A stretch of 64,000 nucleotides of DNA from Kordiimonas aquimaris (GTDB taxonomy: Bacteria > Pseudomonadota > Alphaproteobacteria > Sphingomonadales > Kordiimonadaceae), in NCBI RefSeq assembly GCF_025574485.1, contig NZ_JAOBPO010000005.1, forward strand, positions 1 to 64,000, written 5' to 3'. Positions 32,824 through 42,147 of the stretch are shown here, piece by piece (the first letter of the stretch is position 1; the number at the start of each line of letters is the position of its first letter). Under the pieces are notes generated by a model. That model saw only the letters and a list, made by a program, of their open reading frames with translations. It did not search any database and was not told where the DNA came from. The position numbers and the translations under genes were made by a program.

Positions 32824-35800
32824 TCACCTACGCCAATTTTTTTTGCCAGCGAAATACATACGTACTTTGTCCACGGCCTTGTCGGCATCGGTGATGATTC
32901 CGTAAGCGGCAGGGATCACAAACAGGGTGAGGATTGTCGAGGAAGACAACCCACCCATAATAATGAAGCCCATACTGTTGCGCCATTCAGCACCGTCCGA
33001 GGTGGCGAACGCAATTGGCATCATGCCAAACACCGCAGACAGGGCCGTCATCAATACGGGCCTTAGCCGCTCCGGTCCAGCAAGTTTGATGGCTTCAAGC
33101 CGTGTCAAGCCGTCTGCACGTAATTGGTTTGCCCGGTCAACCAGAAGAATACCGTTTTTCATCACAATCCCCATCAGGGCGATTAGGCCAATCTGGGAAA
33201 AAAGTGATATTTCCAAATCCGCGAGATAAAGACCGGCGAAAGCACCTGAAAAACACAGTGGCGCCGTCAACATAACGATAACGGGTTGACCAAAGCTGTC
33301 GAACTGAACGGCAAGAACCATGTATAGCGCGATGATTGCTAAAATGAACGCAAAGCTGATTGCCTCGACGGTTTCCGCAAGGCGGCGGGCTTCTCCCTCA
33401 ACAATAAGTGTCATGCCATCTGGTAAAGGTGTTTCCAGCATCACCTGTGCAAAGGCATCGGATGCTGTGCCCAGTGAAACGCCGCCAGCCGGGTTTGCGA
33501 AAAGGGAAATTTTACGCCCGCGGTCAACGCGGTCAATTTGAGACGGGCCGGTCCCCGTTTCAAAGGTAAGCAAAACACCAGCATCCAGCAGGTCACCCGC
33601 AGCCCCGCGAAACTGCATCAATTGTAGGTCACCAGGCTCGTCGCGGTGATCCGCGCGCAGTCTGGCCCGCACGTCATACCTGCGCCCTCCTGCTTCGAAC
33701 GTGCCCACGTCCGCACCACCAATCATCAATTGACTATCCTGTGCGATAGCGCGCGCACTGATACCCAGTTCTCCAGACATGCGCCGGTTGAGCCGCAGTT
33801 TCAACTCCGGTTTTCCAGCTTCATAGCTGGTGCGCACATCAGCGAACAAAGGGGAGACTTTCATTTTCTCAACCAGCGTATTCGCATAGGTATTTGTCTG
33901 CTCAAGCACTGGCCCTTGAATAACATATTCCATCTTACTGCTCGATACCCCGCCACCTGAAACCCACGGCACCTCGGACACCGACGTTTTCAGGGCAGAT
34001 GGCATAGCGCTCGCAATCGCCTTTCGTGCATCGGACATCAGGGTAAGTTGGGTGAGTTCGCGGCTTTGTTTGGAGGTCAGCGCGACATAGAAATCAAGCA
34101 GGTTGATTTTTTGCTGCGCGCCCCCGCCAGCGGTAATCAGCACATACGTTACCTCATCGACGGCATGAAGAGCCTCATTGAGCGTGTTTGCGGCTCGCTT
34201 CACTTCTTCAATGCCAATACCAAGCGGCAGTTCGACCTGCCCGAGGAATTCGGAACGGTCGGCTAGAGGAGAAAACCCGGTTGGTATTTGTTGGGCGATC
34301 AATATACCGCCAGCAAACGATAAAAACGCAATAACCATGACAATATAGCGGAAGCGAATAGCTTTTTTGAGAGCGGATGCGTAAGCCCGGACAAGCCATT
34401 CATGAAACCGCTCGATAGGATGCAGCAGACCGCCGCCAACCGAGGCTTTCGCCATAAACCGGGAAGCGAGCATGGGTGTGAGGGTAAGCGCCACCAAAAG
34501 TGAAACCGAAACGGAAAACACAATCGCGAGCCCATATTGCATGAAAAACCGCCCCACGATCCCGGACATGAAGGCGATAGGCAGAAAAACAGCGAGCGTC
34601 GCTGCAGTGCCCGCCATAACCGCAAGCCAAACCTTCCTGGTGCCCCCGGAGGCGGCCTCGTGCGGCTCCAATCCCTTGTCCAGTTCTTTCTGAATAGATT
34701 CAACCACAACAATTGCGTCATCTACCAAGAGACCAATCGCAACCGTCAATGCCAGCAATGTCAGAGTATTCAACGTGAAATCTGAGACATACAGCGCAAA
34801 GAATGTTGCGATAAGCGATGTTGGAATGGCGAGGGCCACGATCAGCGTTGCTTTTAGATTGAGCACAAAGAAGAATGTAACCGCCACCACTAGCAGGATG
34901 GCGATAACCAGGTCTTTCTGCACGTCTTCGATTGAGGACTCGATAAAACGGGATACGTCCCTTGAAACTTCGATTGACATGCCGTCGGGGAGCCGCTCAG
35001 TGCTCTGAGTGATATAGTCTTTGACAAGATTGGCGACAGAAACGGTGTTTTTACCGGATTGGCGGCGTAGTTCAACGGCAATACTCGGACGGCCATTCAG
35101 AAACGCGACACTTCTCTCATCTTCCAGCCCGTCCTCAATTGTTGCTATATCCCCCAACTTCACTGGTCTTGTGCCGGTACGGAAGGAGACAACTAAATCA
35201 GCAAATTCTTTGGTCGTGCTGGCCTCTGCGTCAGTTTTTACGATATATTCGCGCTCGCCTCCCCCTACCTCCAGCCTGCCGCCGGGCAGTTCTACATGCT
35301 CTTGGGTCAGCGCATTTCTGATGTCGGAAGAGGTAACGCCAAAGGCGCGCATGCGGTAAAGATCAAGCCAGATTCGCATTTCCCGCAAGCGGCCTCCGAG
35401 GATTTTGGCGGAACCAACACCAGGCAGCCGTTCCAGATCGGCAACAATTTTCTCGTCAACGTAGGTTGTTAAAGCGCCGACATCGGCGTCGCCAGAGATA
35501 ATCAGTGTCATGATAGGGGCGGCATCGGGATCAACTTTTTCAACAATCGGTGCGTTTGCATCCGACGGTAAGTCAGAAACGGCGCGCGCGATTTTATCCC
35601 TTACGTCTTCCGACTTTTCGCTTATATCTTCATCAAGCTCAAACTCAAGTACGACCTGCGAAACGCCTTCCGTGCTGGTCGAGCGCACCTGGCGCAGCCC
35701 TGAAATTGTACTAACATATTCCTCGATGACATCGGTAACTTCGCTCTCAATCGTGTCTGGTGATGCCCCTTCAAGGGTTGTGGTTACAGAAATGTAGGGA

Positions 35801-35925
35801 AACTCCACATCCGGAAACAGATCAACGCCGAGCCGGGGCAAGGAAAGCCAGCCCAAAACAACAAGCGCACCGATCAGCATAACGGCGAGCACAGGCCTTT
35901 TAATTGAAACATCGGAAAGGCTCAT
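32824..35925 (-). CDS. RND multidrug efflux transporter (HAE1 family)
   Basis: 1033 aa, proton-driven inner-membrane pump. Twelve-helix AcrB/MexB-like plan: N-terminal helix (VLAVMLIGALVVLGWLSLPRLGVDLFPDVEFPYISV), a periplasmic porter domain, central helices with the proton-relay pair in VAIGLLVDDAIVVVESI (about residue 400), a second porter domain and the C-terminal helices (LIALMGIVMKNGILLVDRAN). Full length. Overlaps the membrane-fusion gene by one base (TAATG). No outer-membrane channel gene is in the cassette, so it would borrow a chromosomal TolC-type protein. Substrates cannot be read from sequence. Confidence 0.95.
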   Translation of the reverse strand: MSLSDVSIKRPVLAVMLIGALVVLGWLSLPRLGVDLFPDVEFPYISVTTTLEGASPDTIESEVTDVIEEYVSTISGLRQVRSTSTEGVSQVVLEFELDEDISEKSEDVRDKIARAVSDLPSDANAPIVEKVDPDAAPIMTLIISGDADVGALTTYVDEKIVADLERLPGVGSAKILGGRLREMRIWLDLYRMRAFGVTSSDIRNALTQEHVELPGGRLEVGGGEREYIVKTDAEASTTKEFADLVVSFRTGTRPVKLGDIATIEDGLEDERSVAFLNGRPSIAVELRRQSGKNTVSVANLVKDYITQSTERLPDGMSIEVSRDVSRFIESSIEDVQKDLVIAILLVVAVTFFFVLNLKATLIVALAIPTSLIATFFALYVSDFTLNTLTLLALTVAIGLLVDDAIVVVESIQKELDKGLEPHEAASGGTRKVWLAVMAGTAATLAVFLPIAFMSGIVGRFFMQYGLAIVFSVSVSLLVALTLTPMLASRFMAKASVGGGLLHPIERFHEWLVRAYASALKKAIRFRYIVMVIAFLSFAGGILIAQQIPTGFSPLADRSEFLGQVELPLGIGIEEVKRAANTLNEALHAVDEVTYVLITAGGGAQQKINLLDFYVALTSKQSRELTQLTLMSDARKAIASAMPSALKTSVSEVPWVSGGGVSSSKMEYVIQGPVLEQTNTYANTLVEKMKVSPLFADVRTSYEAGKPELKLRLNRRMSGELGISARAIAQDSQLMIGGADVGTFEAGGRRYDVRARLRADHRDEPGDLQLMQFRGAAGDLLDAGVLLTFETGTGPSQIDRVDRGRKISLFANPAGGVSLGTASDAFAQVMLETPLPDGMTLIVEGEARRLAETVEAISFAFILAIIALYMVLAVQFDSFGQPVIVMLTAPLCFSGAFAGLYLADLEISLFSQIGLIALMGIVMKNGILLVDRANQLRADGLTRLEAIKLAGPERLRPVLMTALSAVFGMMPIAFATSDGAEWRNSMGFIIMGGLSSSTILTLFVIPAAYGIITDADKAVDKVRMYFAGKKNWRR

Positions 35926-36785
35926 TACTGGCTCACCTGTTCCGCCGCATAAATACGAGCAACTACCGTTTGGCCGTCTTTGATGGCGAGGCCGTCATTG
36001 ATGACAGCTACCCGAACCTCAAGCATATTGGAGCTCACGTGGGCCTGATGGTTGATAACGGCAATCTCACCTGTAAATCTCTGATCTAGGCCGTCGATGG
36101 AAAGCAATGTTTTCTGGCCCAGTTCAATGCGCGCGGTCTGGCTGACGGGTACAAATAAAATAGCTACCATAATCCCGGCTTCCTGAAGCTCTACAACGCC
36201 GCCGTTGCCAGAGAAGGCCTGTACCGTCTTGAAAACGCCTTCGTCCGCCACTTTTTTTGTAATCACGCCGTCGTAAGGAGCTCGAATGATGGTGTCGGAC
36301 AATATTTGCTCTGCATTATCCAGATCAGTCTGGGCAAGCGCTTGCTCGGCCAACGCGACATCAAGGCTGGCTCTAGCTTCTTCGAGCGCACTTTCACTCA
36401 CGTTTTTGTCTTTAAAAAGCTCTGATACGCGGTCAAAACGTTTGTTTTGCAGCACGACACGAGCTCGCGCCAGGTCCAGTGCGGCTTTTGCCTTTCGAAC
36501 CGCAATATCATAGTCGACCGGCCTGATCCTGAACAGGGCTTGGCCCTTTGTAACAATGTCGCCGACCTTCACAAAGGTTTGCTCCAACACACCGGGCACA
36601 ACCGGGCCAAGCATACTTGTACGCCTGGATTTCATGACGCCGGTCGCGACGATTACTTCTTCGCTCTGCACAGAGTTAAAGGCGTCATGAGCTTGGCTCG
36701 CTACGGCAGTTGTGCGACCATAAGGCAATATAATAAAGGCCCCGGAGATCAGCAAAGCAAGCGCTAGTCGGGAAAAGGGGTGCAT
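35925..36785 (-). CDS. RND efflux membrane-fusion (periplasmic adaptor) protein
   Basis: 286 aa, shorter than most adaptors (350-400). Signal sequence (LALALLISGAFIILPYG), the lipoyl half-motifs (PGVLEQTFVKVGDIVTKGQALFRI and IRAPYDGVITKKVADEG) enclosing an alpha-helical hairpin (residues 95-165), and a beta-barrel domain. The usual C-terminal membrane-proximal domain is short. Cotranscribed with the pump and divergent from the MarR gene. Confidence 0.92.
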   Translation of the reverse strand: MHPFSRLALALLISGAFIILPYGRTTAVASQAHDAFNSVQSEEVIVATGVMKSRRTSMLGPVVPGVLEQTFVKVGDIVTKGQALFRIRPVDYDIAVRKAKAALDLARARVVLQNKRFDRVSELFKDKNVSESALEEARASLDVALAEQALAQTDLDNAEQILSDTIIRAPYDGVITKKVADEGVFKTVQAFSGNGGVVELQEAGIMVAILFVPVSQTARIELGQKTLLSIDGLDQRFTGEIAVINHQAHVSSNMLEVRVAVINDGLAIKDGQTVVARIYAAEQVSQ

Positions 36786-36825
36786 TGGCTGTCGTTCCTG
36801 ATATGTGTTTATTTAGTTAAAAGAC

Positions 36826-36848
36826 TATAATACTGTTTCCATGGATAC
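36826..36848. promoter_or_regulatory. Divergent promoter region with a MarR-type operator
   Basis: A consensus -10 TATAAT at 36826-36831 faces the MarR gene and is followed by GTTTCCATGGATAC (36835-36848), one base away from the perfect palindrome GTTTCCATGGAAAC found at 38275-38288. The site lies between the divergent pump operon and regulator gene, so binding could control both. Confidence 0.7.
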
Positions 36849-36874
36849 AACATGTTTAATGATATAGATTGATT

Positions 36875-37315
36875 ATGGAAAATTATGACAGAAATTTGGG
36901 CTTCCTTATCCAGGATGTCGCCCGTTTGATGAAATGTGCTTTTGACCGCCGTATCAAAGATGCTGGGTTGACACCCGCACAATGGTTTGCGCTGGCGAGC
37001 CTGCGCCGGTGTGATGGATTGACCCAGCAGCAGCTGGCTGATCAGATGGACATGGCACGTGCGCCGCTTTCAAAAATGCTGTCGCGGCTTGAAAAAGGTA
37101 ATTGGGTGCAACGCTTGCCTGACGCCACCGACAAGCGGGCGAACCGAATTTATCTGACAGACAAAATTCAGCATATCCTGCCGACATTACAGAACGAAGC
37201 AGAGGATTTATTCGCCTATATTTGGGGTGACTTGGCGGAAGAAAAAAGAGAAGGGATCATTGATTTTCTGGCAGACGCCAAAAAGCGGCTATTGAGCGAA
37301 GTTGAGCAGGGTTAA
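36875..37315 (+). CDS. MarR-family transcriptional regulator
   Basis: 146 aa from the ATG at 36875 (a TTG two codons earlier is possible). Winged-HTH: AQWFALASLRRCDGLTQQQLADQMDMARAPLSKMLSRLEKGNWVQRLPDATDKRANRIYLTDK, with dimerisation helices at both ends. The Asp-Arg wing segment is intact. It most likely represses the divergent efflux operon and the thioesterase gene through the two GTTTCCATGG palindromes and responds to a pump substrate. Confidence 0.92.
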   Translation: MENYDRNLGFLIQDVARLMKCAFDRRIKDAGLTPAQWFALASLRRCDGLTQQQLADQMDMARAPLSKMLSRLEKGNWVQRLPDATDKRANRIYLTDKIQHILPTLQNEAEDLFAYIWGDLAEEKREGIIDFLADAKKRLLSEVEQG

Positions 37316-37333
37316 ACAGGGCCGAATCGGGTC

Positions 37334-38221
37334 TCAATTGCTCGCCTTGAACAAAAATGTAGCTCTGGCCGACGGTTTGTCGGGACTTTCCTGCCATGCG
37401 TGCGCATCAACTATAATAATATTTTTCCCGTCGCGTATGATCGAGGCAGATGCATAAGTGTCCCGCGCTCCGGTCGGACGCATGAACTGCACTTTTAGCG
37501 ACAGAGGATCAGCAAGTTCCTTGGCGTTTTTATTAATCGCAAGAGTGCCTACCGCAGCTGTTTCCATCAGGCTTGTCAAGATGCCACCATGGACGGTACG
37601 AGCGTAAGGGTCGCCGATATGGCTGTCGTTGAATTCAAGGGCGAAAACAGCATTACCGTTGAAAGTGTATCGCTCAGGGTTGAGCCAGCGGGCAAAAGGA
37701 ACATTGGACTTCAGCTTTTCGAAGCCAGGGCACAGCTCTGCCTGCGGCAATTCCCATGGCTGCGGTATATACTGCGACGAACCTCGCTCTCCTTGCGGTC
37801 TTAGAGGGTTTTTAATGATGAACTTGGCGGCGACTTTGGTGATTTGATAACCATCTCGTGCATCGCTGATACAGCCGCTGACAAAGGCAATATTGTCTTT
37901 GATGTCGTGGCAATTTGCCTCGCAGATTAAATCTGCCCCTTTGCCGGCAGGCTCCAGATAATCTACAGCAAGATCGATGGTTGCAATCGGTCTGGTTTCT
38001 TGCAACCGGCCATAGACGGCCATGCCAAGAAGTGTATCCAGCGTGATGACCGACCATCCTTTGGCCAGTCCCTTGTCCGCTCCGTCAGTGAAGCTCTCTT
38101 GATAGGGAAGGCATGCACGCACTTGTGCACCGCCTGCGTTAACATCACGAAGTTTTAGCAGAGAAAACAAGGGATGGGAGTTATCTTTAAAGGATCGTTC
38201 AACCTGACCTGACTTCGTCAT
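37334..38221 (-). CDS. Double-hotdog acyl-CoA thioesterase-like protein
   Basis: 295 aa, two hotdog folds in tandem. The C-terminal one is clearest: YARTVHGGILTSLMETAAVGTLAIN followed by LKVQFMRPTGARDTYASASIIRDGKNIIIVDAHAW, the PaaI-like pattern. The N-terminal one has GLAKGWSVITLDTLLGMAVYGRL and TIDLAVDYLEPA. It probably hydrolyses an acyl- or aryl-CoA. It faces the MarR gene and has its own palindromic operator upstream, suggesting it detoxifies the same compound that the pump exports (inference). Confidence 0.83.
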   Translation of the reverse strand: MTKSGQVERSFKDNSHPLFSLLKLRDVNAGGAQVRACLPYQESFTDGADKGLAKGWSVITLDTLLGMAVYGRLQETRPIATIDLAVDYLEPAGKGADLICEANCHDIKDNIAFVSGCISDARDGYQITKVAAKFIIKNPLRPQGERGSSQYIPQPWELPQAELCPGFEKLKSNVPFARWLNPERYTFNGNAVFALEFNDSHIGDPYARTVHGGILTSLMETAAVGTLAINKNAKELADPLSLKVQFMRPTGARDTYASASIIRDGKNIIIVDAHAWQESPDKPSARATFLFKASN

Positions 38222-38267
38222 TTATACCTCGATATTGGAAAATAAGCCTCATGAGTTGACCTTATCA

Positions 38268-38288
38268 ATTATATGTTTCCATGGAAAC
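38268..38288 (-). promoter_or_regulatory. Thioesterase promoter with a perfect MarR-type palindrome
   Basis: GTTTCCATGGAAAC at 38275-38288 is a perfect 14-bp palindrome. A -10 TATAAT (plus-strand ATTATA, 38268-38273) lies immediately beside it towards the gene at 38221, so bound protein would block RNA polymerase. It is the same site as at 36835-36848. Confidence 0.75.
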
Positions 38289-38491
38289 AATTATTTGTTA
38301 TGCTACCCAGCTAGTGATCGGGCGACGAGAAAATCCCGTTTTCTCTTCTGTATGCAGGTTAACTTTACATCAGCCGCATTCGCTTCAACGTAAGCGCCCG
38401 GTGATCTCCACCTTCCGTAGCTTATCCTGCCATATTATATGAATGACTGGTAGCGGGCTTAGTGTCCGCTTAAATTAAGTGGACACTTATT

Positions 38492-38563
38492 ATGGCTAAA
38501 GGCAAGGTACCGCGTCGACGGTATGCGGACGATTTCAAACGCCGGATTGTGGTTGAAGCGTAA
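38492..38563 (+). pseudogene. Truncated transposase N-terminus
   Basis: 23 codons encoding MAKGKVPRRRYADDFKRRI and a few more residues, the opening of a TnpA/OrfA-like HTH protein. It is cut off where the inner IS66-type end begins. Confidence 0.6.
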
Positions 38564-38610
38564 ACGCCCGGCGAACCCCACCTATCTCGATTGATTTGAG
38601 CTGGTTATAA

Positions 38611-38820
38611 GTGTGTCTAGGTGTTCGCATCGGTTCAGACAAAGGCGGTGAGCGGGCCGCTGCTGCATACACGCTTCTGGAAACAGCCAAACTGAACGGT
38701 ATTAATCCTCAAGCTTACCTAACTTGGGTGTTAGACACCATTGCGGACCACCCCATCAACCGTATCCATGAGCTGCTGCCTTGGAACTTCTATAAAACCG
38801 AGCTGGAAGAAGCTGCATAA
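38611..38820 (+). pseudogene. C-terminal fragment of an IS66 transposase
   Basis: From residue 9 on, the 69-codon frame matches the last 60 residues of the TnpC at 31209-32753 ([19 protein letters not shown], then LLPWNF, ending ELEEAA) with scattered substitutions. It is the right part of another IS66 copy whose remaining genes have been deleted. Confidence 0.88.
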
Positions 38821-38841
38821 GGGGATTGGGCGGACGGTTAC

Positions 38842-38849
38842 CATGCTTT
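38842..38849. repeat. Target site duplication CATGCTTT, right copy
   Basis: Matches 30291-30298 and abuts the right outer terminus (reverse complement GTAACCGTCCGCC). Both copies sit in the same codon frame of the interrupted helicase. Confidence 0.9.
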
Positions 38850-41800
38850 ACTGATATACTCTTCTGAGCCTGACCACAGACAGTATAGAAGTTACCAATA
38901 TCGTTTGAGACCCGCCCTCCGCTTGCCCCTTTGCAGTGCACCAAACACAGCCTGATTGTCTCGTTGTCAATATTTTTAAGAGCGACTAAATCAGCCGCTT
39001 CACCACAACCATCATCGTTAAACACAAAATCATACTCATCTTGAATATGTTCAAATGTTTTGTACTGAATAGTGTTGGTATCATTGGCTTTATGCATAGA
39101 CTCATGATTAAGCGGAATAGTACCCCAATCCCAAGTTTCCAACCGATCTTTTGAAAACATACCGGCATCCAATCGAGTTGGAATATGAAAGCAATTATAT
39201 GAGAGCGTGCCATCGACATATCTGATGATGAAAGGATCGCTCAATAGGTGTTCTTCTATTCTCACTAGTGGGCCATTCGACTTCTTAAAACAAATTTCTG
39301 GACCTGAAATTTTTGAGTATTGATACCCTCCAGCGAACTTATCAGATATCTGAAATAGATATTCTGACGAATAATCATCGCTGGAAATTTGAATTGTGAG
39401 CGAACCATCTTCCGCTACATCGGATATTCCAAGGTCTATCAAAAAAAGCGGCACTTCGTTATCGTCAAAATGAATGAATTGCTTGTCATTATATTGTATT
39501 TGAGCCTGCTCACCCCATTGAACGGAGATTGGAATTGATGTGTGAGGTTTTGTAAGTTTTTCTGGCCTGAGAAAATCGCGAGTTATGTTAGCGTCGATCT
39601 CCTCTTCATTTGATACTTTTAACCATGTTTTGGAACACCAAATCAGCCATTCCGCAATTGAGCCAGATGTCTGTTGCCAGACTTTACCTTTTCTTTGAGT
39701 GCCTCCCCAAAGAACACGTTCACCATCTTCGTAACCCAGACATGCTATATTGTTTAATGCAGATTCAGCCTTTTCGATGCTCGCTAGACCGTCAGTGACG
39801 TTTGGGCCGAAATAAGAAGTAAAACTGATAGCACCTACCGTTGATGAACCCAGATTTTTGACCAGTGGTAGTTCAACGTTATTTAAGATATTGAATATAG
39901 CTGGCCCACTCAATAATTCCGTATTTTCATTTGTGATTTCCTGAGCCATTTTTTCAATTCGCAGCCCGTTATAATCACTGGAGTACATAAAGAGTGCATT
40001 TTGATCCTTGTCCCAATGTGCCAATATTAGATCATAGGCTGTGTCAAAAAGGTTTTGGTAATTACCCCATCGAACAGTGCTTGATCTATGGACAACAGCA
40101 ACAAGCATATTGTCTTCTTCACTTATTGAATACCACTTTTCAACACCTTTAGGTAACACCCTCTCGTAATTTAAAGGCGACCAACTTTCACATGAAGTCT
40201 TATATATTTGTGTTGAAAGTGCAGGGCGTAAGTTCCACAACGAAAGTTGAGAGTGAAGGGTACCGTTTTCTTTGAGGCCCGTAACAACGTCTTGCAAATG
40301 TAATTCGCCATCAATTCTATCTTCACTGAGCCGCTTAATGATTACGTCCCAATCAGCACCTTCTGCATATAGGTTTGCCAGTTTTCGCTCTGTTTCTTGA
40401 TCTGCTATATTTGCAACAACAGTGGCTTCTCCCACCTCCCCAACTGCGCCTTTTCGAGTAAATCTGCCTATAAATTGCAAAGTTATAGCAAGTGATTTGT
40501 GGGTGTCGTGAAGGGCAGCTATCTTTAGGTTTGCTAGATCAAATCCTTCCCCCAGCATATCAACACAAACAATAATACGTGCGCCATCATCACCACGATC
40601 TAGCAACTGATTAAGTGAGGCCCTATTCAGCATATTTCGGCCTGACCCTGAATAAACAACTTGAGGCTTAAGATCGGGCGCAAGTTCTCTGTATATAGCA
40701 ACAATCTTTTCTGCGCGTTCTGTGGTCTTCGTGCGGGCCATGAGAAGATGATCAAGCCCAAGCGCTTCCCTATCTCTTCGTAGGGCAGCGATAGCCTCAA
40801 TGGCTATTTTCCGATCTCTCTCATCCTCGCCCCCAAACTCTTCAACTGTTCTGAGGTTTATCGGCCGATAGTAACCAGCCTTTTGAGCATCACTGAGTTT
40901 AAAATTAAAAATAATCTTCCCGTCTACTCGCTTGTTGTCCCTTCTGAATGGTGTAGCCGTGAATTGAGTGATGCGTTTAAAGTTAAATTGCTCGCGGATA
41001 GCAGACCACTGGGGAGCAGATACATGATGGGCCTCATCAACAACTAAATCAGTGCAATGTGATAGCAGATATTCCACGGCTGCATCATTAGATACTCGTA
41101 AGGTATTGGGCAATGTAACAATTACATTAGAGCCTTCTAAAATTTCTCGGGCTTCGGCAACTGTATGAATGCCCTTTGTTAGGCGTGTTACATACGGCCG
41201 TGCAATTTCTGTTGGAACTACTCCTGCATTTGGTAATACACCAAGCGTCGCGAACTTTTGTGCTATTTGAGCTCTTAAGGCATCAGTTGGTACAATTACT
41301 AAGCTCTTTGGTAGCTGCCGATATATCAGCATAGCCAACATAGTCTCTGTTTTTCCAGTTCCAGTGGGTAATACAACAGTAGCTGGCTCGAATTTTTCTC
41401 CAACTGAGAAATGTGCCGATATTGCATGTAAAGCACCGATCTGCGGGGTACGTAAACCTGGTAAACCACTACCTTCATCTTCGAGATTAAATGAAAATTT
41501 GTTTTGCCAAGAATTGAGAACTTTTTCCGGAGTTGACGCATACTCTTCGAGGACGCCTAAATTATCCCATGAAAACTTTGTTGTATCAGCAATATCATCC
41601 GGGCAGTCAATTGTCGGGCCATTTAAAACTGGGAGAGACGCAATAAGTCGCCGAGCTCTTTTTTTTCGGAGTAAAAGGTCATTAAATGGAGCCCCCATTG
41701 TAGTTTTAATAAGATAATAGCCTGTAAGTTGAGAGTCAAAAATCAGAACAGACTGCCTAGTGGCTAAGAACGCTTTTTGAACTATTGTGTTTTCGCCGAC

Positions 41801-41890
41801 CCGGCGCCGTTTTTCGGGAAGAGAAGGGATAATGATCTCTCCACGCCATATGGGGAACATGCTCATTGAATTATTCCCTCCTGCCACCAT
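38842..41890 (-). pseudogene. SF2 DEAD/DEAH-box helicase gene, 5' part, interrupted by the composite transposon
   Basis: About 1016 native codons. Helicase motifs: Walker A LPTGTGKT at residues 174-181, DEAH in TDLVVDEAHHVS, motif III-like TQFTATPFRRD, and motif VI LQFIGRFTRKG; a large C-terminal region follows with no domain I can name. The open frame runs into the IS66 remnant and ends at 38756, adding foreign residues. In-frame starts at 41890, 41866 and 41860 are possible. Restored with 30019-30298 the protein would be about 1106 aa. Helicases of this layout occur in defence and restriction islands; the role here is inferred only from that and from the divergent nuclease/helicase gene. 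It may still yield a truncated product with both RecA lobes. Confidence 0.85.
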
Positions 41891-42093
41891 AAATGCGGAT
41901 TAATTATTCAGTTCTGATACAAAAAGAACATATCATCTATTCATGGTTGTACAAGAAACAACTAGTCTTCTTAAAATGACAGTCCAGTGTTCTCCATGCA
42001 CTGACGTAGGCACACCTAACATCGCGGATGACACTTGTTCCCGATTTAGCCGATATCTTAATTTTCTAATAGGTTGCGTACTGAAGGGGCAAA

Positions 42094-42144
42094 ATGGATA
42101 CAAGTTATTTTAGTTTCTTTGAAAACTTTGGGATGTTATTTTGA
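42094..42144 (+). CDS. 16-residue leader ORF in front of the nuclease/helicase gene
   Basis: ATG preceded by GAAGGGG at a good distance, encoding MDTSYFSFFENFGMLF, and stopping 3 bp before the ATG at 42148. The large gene itself has only a weak ribosome site, so translation of this short frame may couple to it. Too short to prove as coding. Confidence 0.4.
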   Translation: MDTSYFSFFENFGMLF

Positions 42145-42147
42145 GAT

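Larger units (their letters stand above)
30299..38841. mobile_element. IS66-bounded composite transposon carrying an efflux cassette
   Basis: An 8543-bp unit with a complete IS66 element on the left (30299-32775) and an internally deleted IS66-type remnant on the right (38390-38841). It carries an RND efflux pump, membrane-fusion protein, MarR regulator and thioesterase. An identical 8-bp repeat flanks the whole unit, while the internal IS66 copy has no matching flanks (CATGCTTT against GCTTAACC). It therefore inserted as one block, in the middle of a helicase gene. Confidence 0.87.
38390..38841. mobile_element. Decayed IS66-family remnant forming the right end of the transposon
   Basis: Begins with the IS66 terminus GTAAGCGCCCGGTGA (as at 30299) and ends with GTAACCGTCCGCC in reverse complement. 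A second, internal IS66-like end GTAAACGCCCGGCGA starts at 38560, and a 13-bp imperfect palindrome around AGTGTCC/GGACACT spans 38461-38487. This is therefore a mosaic of at least two deleted elements. Only the outermost tips need be functional. Confidence 0.78.

Noticed and set aside
38756-38841. C-terminal residues of the helicase frame after Lys-His-Gly ([15 protein letters not shown] and onward)
   Set aside because: They are translated from the IS66 terminus antisense to transposase sequence, not from the helicase gene.
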